Source: Candidatus Methanomethylophilaceae archaeon
Lineage (GTDB): Archaea; Thermoplasmatota; Thermoplasmata; Methanomassiliicoccales; Methanomethylophilaceae
Reading direction: 5' to 3'
Assembly: GCA_017395275.1 (NCBI GenBank)
Contig: JAFPVN010000294.1
Location: 1-16,224 of the forward strand
Length of the DNA: 16,224 nucleotides
This document shows, piece by piece, positions 12,328 through 16,224 of the stretch. The notes below the pieces were generated by a model that saw only the letters and a list, made by a program, of their open reading frames with translations, was not told the origin of the DNA and made no database searches. Within the stretch, counting starts at the first letter, position 1. The number at the start of each line of letters is the position of its first letter. Position numbers and translations under genes: made by a program.

Positions 12328-13913
12328 AGATCTTAGTTTCGGACCCTCTTTCGGAGGAAGGACTCGCGATCCTCAGGGAGTCAGGTATCCCTGTGGATGT
12401 CAAACCCGGGCTCACGGAGGATGAGCTCTGCGCCATCGTCGGCGGATACGACGGACTCGTCATCAGGAGCGGTACCAAGGTCACCGCCAAGGTGATCGAG
12501 GCAGGCGCCAAGGGAGGTCTCCGCGTCGTAGGACGCGCAGGCGTCGGTGTGGACAACGTCGACATCCCCGCGGCGACCGACAAGGGAATCCTCGTCATGA
12601 ACACCCCGTCCGCCAACATCCTGTCGGCGGCGGAGCACACCTGCGCCATGATCATGGCGGCGGCCAGGAACATACCCCAGGCCCACCAGTCCATGCACAA
12701 CGGCGAGTGGAAGAGGAGCAAGTTCACCGGAATCGAGCTCAACGGCAAGACCCTCGGTATCATCGGTGTCGGCCGCGTAGGGGGAGAGGTAGCCAAGAGG
12801 CTGAAGCACTTCAACATGAAGCTCGTGGGATACGACCCCTTCCTGCCCCCGGAGGTCGCCGAGAACATCGGAGTCAAGCTCACCAATCTGGAGGAGGTCA
12901 TCACCACAGCGGACATCATGACCATCCACACCCCGCTGCTCCCCGACACCAGGAACATGATCAGCATGCCCCAGTTCAAGATGATGAAGCCCTCCGCCAT
13001 CCTCGTCAACGTCGCGAGGGGAGGGATCGTCAACGAGGACGACCTGTACACCGCCCTCAAGGAGAAGGTCATCGCGGGAGCCGCGTTCGACGTATGGTGC
13101 AACGAGCCCCTCAGCGACGACGAGAAGAAGCTCCTGGAGCTCGACAACCTGATCACCACGCCCCACCTCGGAGCCTCCACCAGCGAGGCACAGGAGAGGG
13201 TCGCAATCGAGATCGCCCAGTCGGTCATCAAGTACCTCAGGGACGGGGAGATCGTCAACGCGATCAACGCCCCCCGCGGAAAGCTGGACCCCGCCACCGC
13301 GGAGTTCCTGCCCGTCGCGGAGAAGCTCGGAGCCATGGTCTCCCAGCTCAACGGTCAGAAGCCCATCGAGCAGCTCGAGGTCTCCTTCAACGGAGAGCTC
13401 GCCGACAAGGACACCAGGATGCTCTCGCTCTACATCCTCATGGGCATAATGAAGAACATCGTCGGCGCTTCCAACGCCAACCTGATCAACGTTTCCGCCC
13501 TCGCCAAGGCCAAGGGCATCAGCCTCAAGGAGACCAAGAACGCCAGCGATAAGATCTACGACAGCACCATCGGCGTCAGGATCGAGACCAAGGGAGACGT
13601 CTTCGACGTCCTCGGAACCGTCGTCGCGCACAGTCCCAGACTGGTCGGGATCAACAGCTTCAGGTTCGAGATCCCGCTGGGCGGCGGAATGCTCCTCGCA
13701 CGCTACAAGGACACCCCCGGCACCATCGGTGCCATCGGGAAGCTCCTGGGCGACAACGGCATCAACATCGCCATGATGTCCGTCGGAAGGGACGCTCCCC
13801 ACGGCAACGCCGTCATGGCGCTCAGCGTCGACGAGCCGATCTCCGCCGAGGTCCTCAAGAAGGTCGACGAGGCATCCGGATTCGACGATTCGAAGTACGT
13901 GTTCATCGAGTGA
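12324..13913 (+). CDS. serA: D-3-phosphoglycerate dehydrogenase, long form with ACT domain
   Basis: The enzyme oxidises 3-phosphoglycerate to 3-phosphohydroxypyruvate with NAD, committing carbon to serine. The 529-residue protein has the long layout. The split substrate domain (about 1-100 and 285-315) surrounds the NAD domain with GVGRVG at 148-153. Catalytic residues are R232 (in VARGG), E261 (NEP) and H281 (TPHLG). An intervening allosteric-substrate-binding domain spans about 320-450, and a C-terminal ACT domain follows from about 455 (LLARYKDTPGTIGAIGKLLGDNGINI), which in relatives senses serine. The start overlaps the aminotransferase gene by four bases. The end is also at most a few bases from the next gene. 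No phosphoserine phosphatase (serB) gene is visible in the window. Confidence 0.97.
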   Translation: MKILVSDPLSEEGLAILRESGIPVDVKPGLTEDELCAIVGGYDGLVIRSGTKVTAKVIEAGAKGGLRVVGRAGVGVDNVDIPAATDKGILVMNTPSANILSAAEHTCAMIMAAARNIPQAHQSMHNGEWKRSKFTGIELNGKTLGIIGVGRVGGEVAKRLKHFNMKLVGYDPFLPPEVAENIGVKLTNLEEVITTADIMTIHTPLLPDTRNMISMPQFKMMKPSAILVNVARGGIVNEDDLYTALKEKVIAGAAFDVWCNEPLSDDEKKLLELDNLITTPHLGASTSEAQERVAIEIAQSVIKYLRDGEIVNAINAPRGKLDPATAEFLPVAEKLGAMVSQLNGQKPIEQLEVSFNGELADKDTRMLSLYILMGIMKNIVGASNANLINVSALAKAKGISLKETKNASDKIYDSTIGVRIETKGDVFDVLGTVVAHSPRLVGINSFRFEIPLGGGMLLARYKDTPGTIGAIGKLLGDNGINIAMMSVGRDAPHGNAVMALSVDEPISAEVLKKVDEASGFDDSKYVFIE

Positions 13914-13918
13914 ATACC

Positions 13919-14299
13919 ATGTCATCGATAGTGACTCTGGACGAGCTGAGCCTGGCCATACGCAACAGCCCGGACAACAGGGGGATGGAGGAGGACCAGT
14001 CCTACGATCTGGCGCTCCACGTCCTCAACTTCTTCGGTTACTCGGACAGGATCATCGACAACATCCTGGAGCCCGAGGACCGCGATGCCTTCTACATGAT
14101 GGAGGACGCCGGCATCCTGACCACCGAGAGGGAGGAGACCACCCTATACGACGGAAGGGAGTGGAGGATCCACTACTGGCTGTTCAGGCACGACAAGATC
14201 GACAAGCTCCTCAAGGCCGGAGAGAACGAGGAGAGGGCGGCGCCCAAGCCCGAGTTCGACTACGCCGACCTCCCCGAGGACGCCTGGTCCAGGGACTGA
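13919..14299 (+). CDS. Small DUF6015-like protein, possible winged helix
   Basis: This 126-residue acidic protein follows serA by 5 nt. A GTG at 13910, overlapping the serA end, would add three residues; I prefer the ATG at 13919. It has an N-terminal helical part (VTLDELSLAIRN), a second helix pair (YDLALHVLNFFGYSDRIIDNIL) and EPEDRDAFYMMEDAGILTTE, then a likely beta hairpin through ETTLYDGREWRIHYWLF. A charged tail (DYADLPEDAWSRD) closes it. Helix-helix-helix-hairpin order suggests a winged helix. From memory it resembles the small archaeal family DUF6015; I could not check this. Its place between serA and xpd, with almost no spacing, means it is probably cotranscribed with both. Function is unknown; a small regulator or adaptor is only a guess. 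Confidence 0.8.
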   Translation: MSSIVTLDELSLAIRNSPDNRGMEEDQSYDLALHVLNFFGYSDRIIDNILEPEDRDAFYMMEDAGILTTEREETTLYDGREWRIHYWLFRHDKIDKLLKAGENEERAAPKPEFDYADLPEDAWSRD

Positions 14300-14307
14300 A
14301 ACCATAT

Positions 14308-16224
14308 ATGGACTACTTCCCCTACGAGCCCCGGGACACGCAGCGCGACATAGTCGCGTTCATCGACCGCACGGTCTCCTCCGGGAGGCACGCGGTCATC
14401 GAGTCCGGGACCGGCACGGGGAAGACCATATGTTCCCTGGCGGGGACGCTGCCCTTCGCCAAACGCGAGGGGAAGAAGATCCTGTATCTGACAAGAACGA
14501 AGTCCCAGCAGAAGCAGATCATATCCGAGTTGAGGAAGATAGCGGAGGGGAACGATGTCTTCGGCATCGCCATGCAGGGGCGTTCCCCGTCCACCTGCCC
14601 GATGATGGCCTCCGACCCCGAGCTGAGGTACGGCACATCCGACGAATTATCGAAACTGTGCTCCCATCTGAAGAAGAAGGGTGCCGACGGACGTCCCGGA
14701 TGTCCCTATTTCGCCGCGATATCCGATATGGACCCCGAGACCTATGTGAGACAGGTAAAGGGGGACATGCCCGACCCGGAGGCATTCCAGAAGCGCTGCA
14801 TGGACGACGGGTACTGCCCCTACGAGGCGTCCAAGATCTGCCTGCCCTACGCGGACGTGGTGGCGGTACCGTACACCTTCGCCGTCATACCGGCCATACG
14901 CCGCCACCTCCTGGACTGGCTAAACGTCCCGCTGGAGGATCTGATAATCATAATCGATGAGGCGCACAACCTCCCGGATTTCCTGAGGGACTCGTGCACC
15001 AGCGAGTACTTCCTGCATTCCCTCGATTACGTGGAGAAGGAGGCAGACGACCAGAGCAACCCCGAGGTGTCCGACGGGATCGCCGTATCCGACGTCGTCG
15101 CCGCCATGAGGAAGTGCTTCTCCGAGGCCGCCCTCGAATACCTCCTGGACGCCGACGGCCTGATACCGTACGGGTTCCTGGAGGAGATACTGATGAGCGA
15201 GCTCTGCATCCCGTCGCCCCAGCTCCATGCCATGTGCAAGAACATGATAGAACTAGGGGAGACGATCAAGGAGAGGAAGAAGGAGAAGAGGAAGCTCCCG
15301 AGGTCCTACATAGGCAATCTCGGGGCGTTCATAGAGTTCTGGATGGGCTCCGACGACGTGGAGTACGTGAGGCTGATAAACGGCGGGAACGACCCGTCGT
15401 TCGAGGCGTATTGCATGGACCCGTACGAGCCCGCGCTGCCCTTCAGGGAGTGCTTCTCGTCCATCCACATGTCCGGGACACTTGAGCCGCTGGAGCAGTA
15501 CGTGAAGGAGCTGGGTCTTATCAAGTGCGACCATCGCACCTTCCCGTCGCCGTTCGATCCCGAGAACCTCCTCACCATCTACGCAGAGGACGTCACCACC
15601 CGCCACAAGGACCTCCAGATCGACCCGGACAACATCGGGCGCATAAGGGATTACATAATCGAGATCGTCAACGGCGTCGGGCGCAACACCGCGGTATTCT
15701 TCCCGTCTTATGACATGATGGACAGGTTCATCGCCAACGGCACCTCGAGGGAACTGGAGGGCGAGGTGTTCTCCGAGCGCAGGGGGATGTCGCAGGTGGA
15801 GCTGATGGACACCGTGGACAGCTTCCGCTCGTCCGACGGGGGCATCCTGTTCGCCGTCACCGGGGGAAGGGTGAGCGAAGGCGTAGATTTCCCGAGCAGG
15901 GACCTCGAGGTCGCCATAATCGTGGGGTTACCGTATCCAAGACCCAGCTTCAAGAAGGAGGCGCTGATCAGGTACTTCGACAGACGCTTCGGCAACGGCT
16001 GGGAGTGCGTCGTCAAGACCCCCATGGTCAGGAAGATCAGGCAGGCCCGCGGAAGACTTATCCGTTCGGAGAAGGACAGAGGTGTGGCCGTCGTCCTCGA
16101 CAGCAGGGTCACCCAGATATACGGTTTCGGGGCGATCCCCACCAAGGATCCCGTGAGAGACGTCAACGACTTCTTCGACGGGCTTGATGCCGTTTATTGT
16201 CAATTCTTCAATCTCCTCGCCACA
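14308..16224 (+). CDS. xpd: XPD/Rad3-like Fe-S DNA helicase, 3' end cut by window edge
   Basis: From the ATG at 14308 the frame stays open for 639 codons to the window edge, with no stop seen. Archaeal XPD is about this long, so only the tail is missing. It is a superfamily 2, 5'-3' DNA helicase of repair pathways. YEPRDTQRD (6-14) is the Q-motif region, and Walker A is GTGTGKT (34-40). Four cysteines at 97 (SPSTCP), 118 (KLCSH), 132 (PGCPYF) and 170 (GYCPYEASK) line up in context and spacing with the Fe-S ligands of human XPD. DEAH is 217-220. MSGTLEP is motif III, SEGVDFP and LPYPRPS mark motif V, and QARGRLIRSEKDRG is motif VI. The start is 8 nt after the DUF6015-like gene, without a strong ribosome site. 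The start codon lies in a small palindrome CCATATATGG. It completes the serine-operon run. Confidence 0.95.
   Translation, partial: MDYFPYEPRDTQRDIVAFIDRTVSSGRHAVIESGTGTGKTICSLAGTLPFAKREGKKILYLTRTKSQQKQIISELRKIAEGNDVFGIAMQGRSPSTCPMMASDPELRYGTSDELSKLCSHLKKKGADGRPGCPYFAAISDMDPETYVRQVKGDMPDPEAFQKRCMDDGYCPYEASKICLPYADVVAVPYTFAVIPAIRRHLLDWLNVPLEDLIIIIDEAHNLPDFLRDSCTSEYFLHSLDYVEKEADDQSNPEVSDGIAVSDVVAAMRKCFSEAALEYLLDADGLIPYGFLEEILMSELCIPSPQLHAMCKNMIELGETIKERKKEKRKLPRSYIGNLGAFIEFWMGSDDVEYVRLINGGNDPSFEAYCMDPYEPALPFRECFSSIHMSGTLEPLEQYVKELGLIKCDHRTFPSPFDPENLLTIYAEDVTTRHKDLQIDPDNIGRIRDYIIEIVNGVGRNTAVFFPSYDMMDRFIANGTSRELEGEVFSERRGMSQVELMDTVDSFRSSDGGILFAVTGGRVSEGVDFPSRDLEVAIIVGLPYPRPSFKKEALIRYFDRRFGNGWECVVKTPMVRKIRQARGRLIRSEKDRGVAVVLDSRVTQIYGFGAIPTKDPVRDVNDFFDGLDAVYCQFFNLLAT

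Noticed and set aside
12381..13925. 514-codon minus-strand frame antisense to serA
   Set aside because: It is the mirror of serA codons, giving Asp/Val/Gly/Leu-rich sequence with no domain. serA is intact on the other strand.
14302..14311. CCATATATGG as a promoter for xpd
   Set aside because: It contains the xpd start codon itself, so a TATA box here would start RNA inside the gene. It is probably a chance A/T stretch.
1..16224. Mobile element, CRISPR array, defence cluster, tRNA or rRNA
   Set aside because: I looked for transposase motifs, regularly spaced repeats, tRNA-like cloverleaf arms and defence-type domains and saw none. The only repeats are the OB domains within rpa and the terminator stems.

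Overview
The window is about 16.2 kb of GC-rich archaeal chromosome, roughly 60% GC by eye. It is gene-dense and almost entirely core housekeeping genes. Archaeal hallmarks are RNA polymerase subunit Rpo6 (RpoK), MBF1 with an N-terminal zinc ribbon, the proteasome ATPase PAN, a multi-OB RPA with its RPAP partner, PurP (the formate-dependent purine enzyme), XPD with Fe-S cysteines, DUF2240, and TATA boxes about 25 nt before starts. The gene set points to Euryarchaeota. The high GC, heavy AGG arginine use and family mix suggest class Thermoplasmata, most likely a Methanomassiliicoccales methanogen. That placement is inference; no methanogenesis gene lies in the window.

Layout, left to right. 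(1) 1-1426, minus strand: rpoK, rpsB, then a MEMO/AmrB protein that runs off the left edge. (2) 1589-2119, plus: a DUF2240 protein. (3) 2153-2647 minus and 2777-3985 plus: mbf1 and pan, divergent from a short shared promoter region. (4) 4075-4839 minus and 4916-5527 plus: a GPN-loop GTPase and a zinc-ribbon membrane protein, divergent across one nearly symmetrical TATA element. (5) 5568-8521, minus: a translationally coupled two-gene RPA operon, with a five-OB RPA followed by an RPA-associated protein carrying a C-terminal winged helix. (6) 8750-9823, plus: purP. (7) 9973-11133, plus: an aspartate-type class I/II aminotransferase, closed by a strong hairpin. (8) 11257 to the right edge, plus: a tightly packed run of a class V aminotransferase, serA (4-nt overlap), a small DUF6015-like protein and an XPD helicase cut by the right edge.

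Together the genes cover translation and transcription (S2, Rpo6, MBF1), protein degradation (PAN), single-stranded DNA handling and repair (RPA, RPAP, XPD), the late purine pathway (PurP) and amino-acid metabolism (the aspartate-type aminotransferase, and the first two steps of phosphoserine synthesis by SerA and probably the class V aminotransferase). Convergent gene ends carry GC hairpins of similar sequence flanked by T-tracts. Starts fall into two types: those with a GGTGA- or GGAGG-type ribosome site, and those where the TATA box is so close that the mRNA is probably leaderless.

I saw no mobile element, CRISPR array, tRNA, rRNA or clear sign of recent gene transfer. No gap between genes exceeds about 230 nt. 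The most notable non-coding signal is a perfect 14-bp palindrome exactly at the predicted transcription start of the serine operon.
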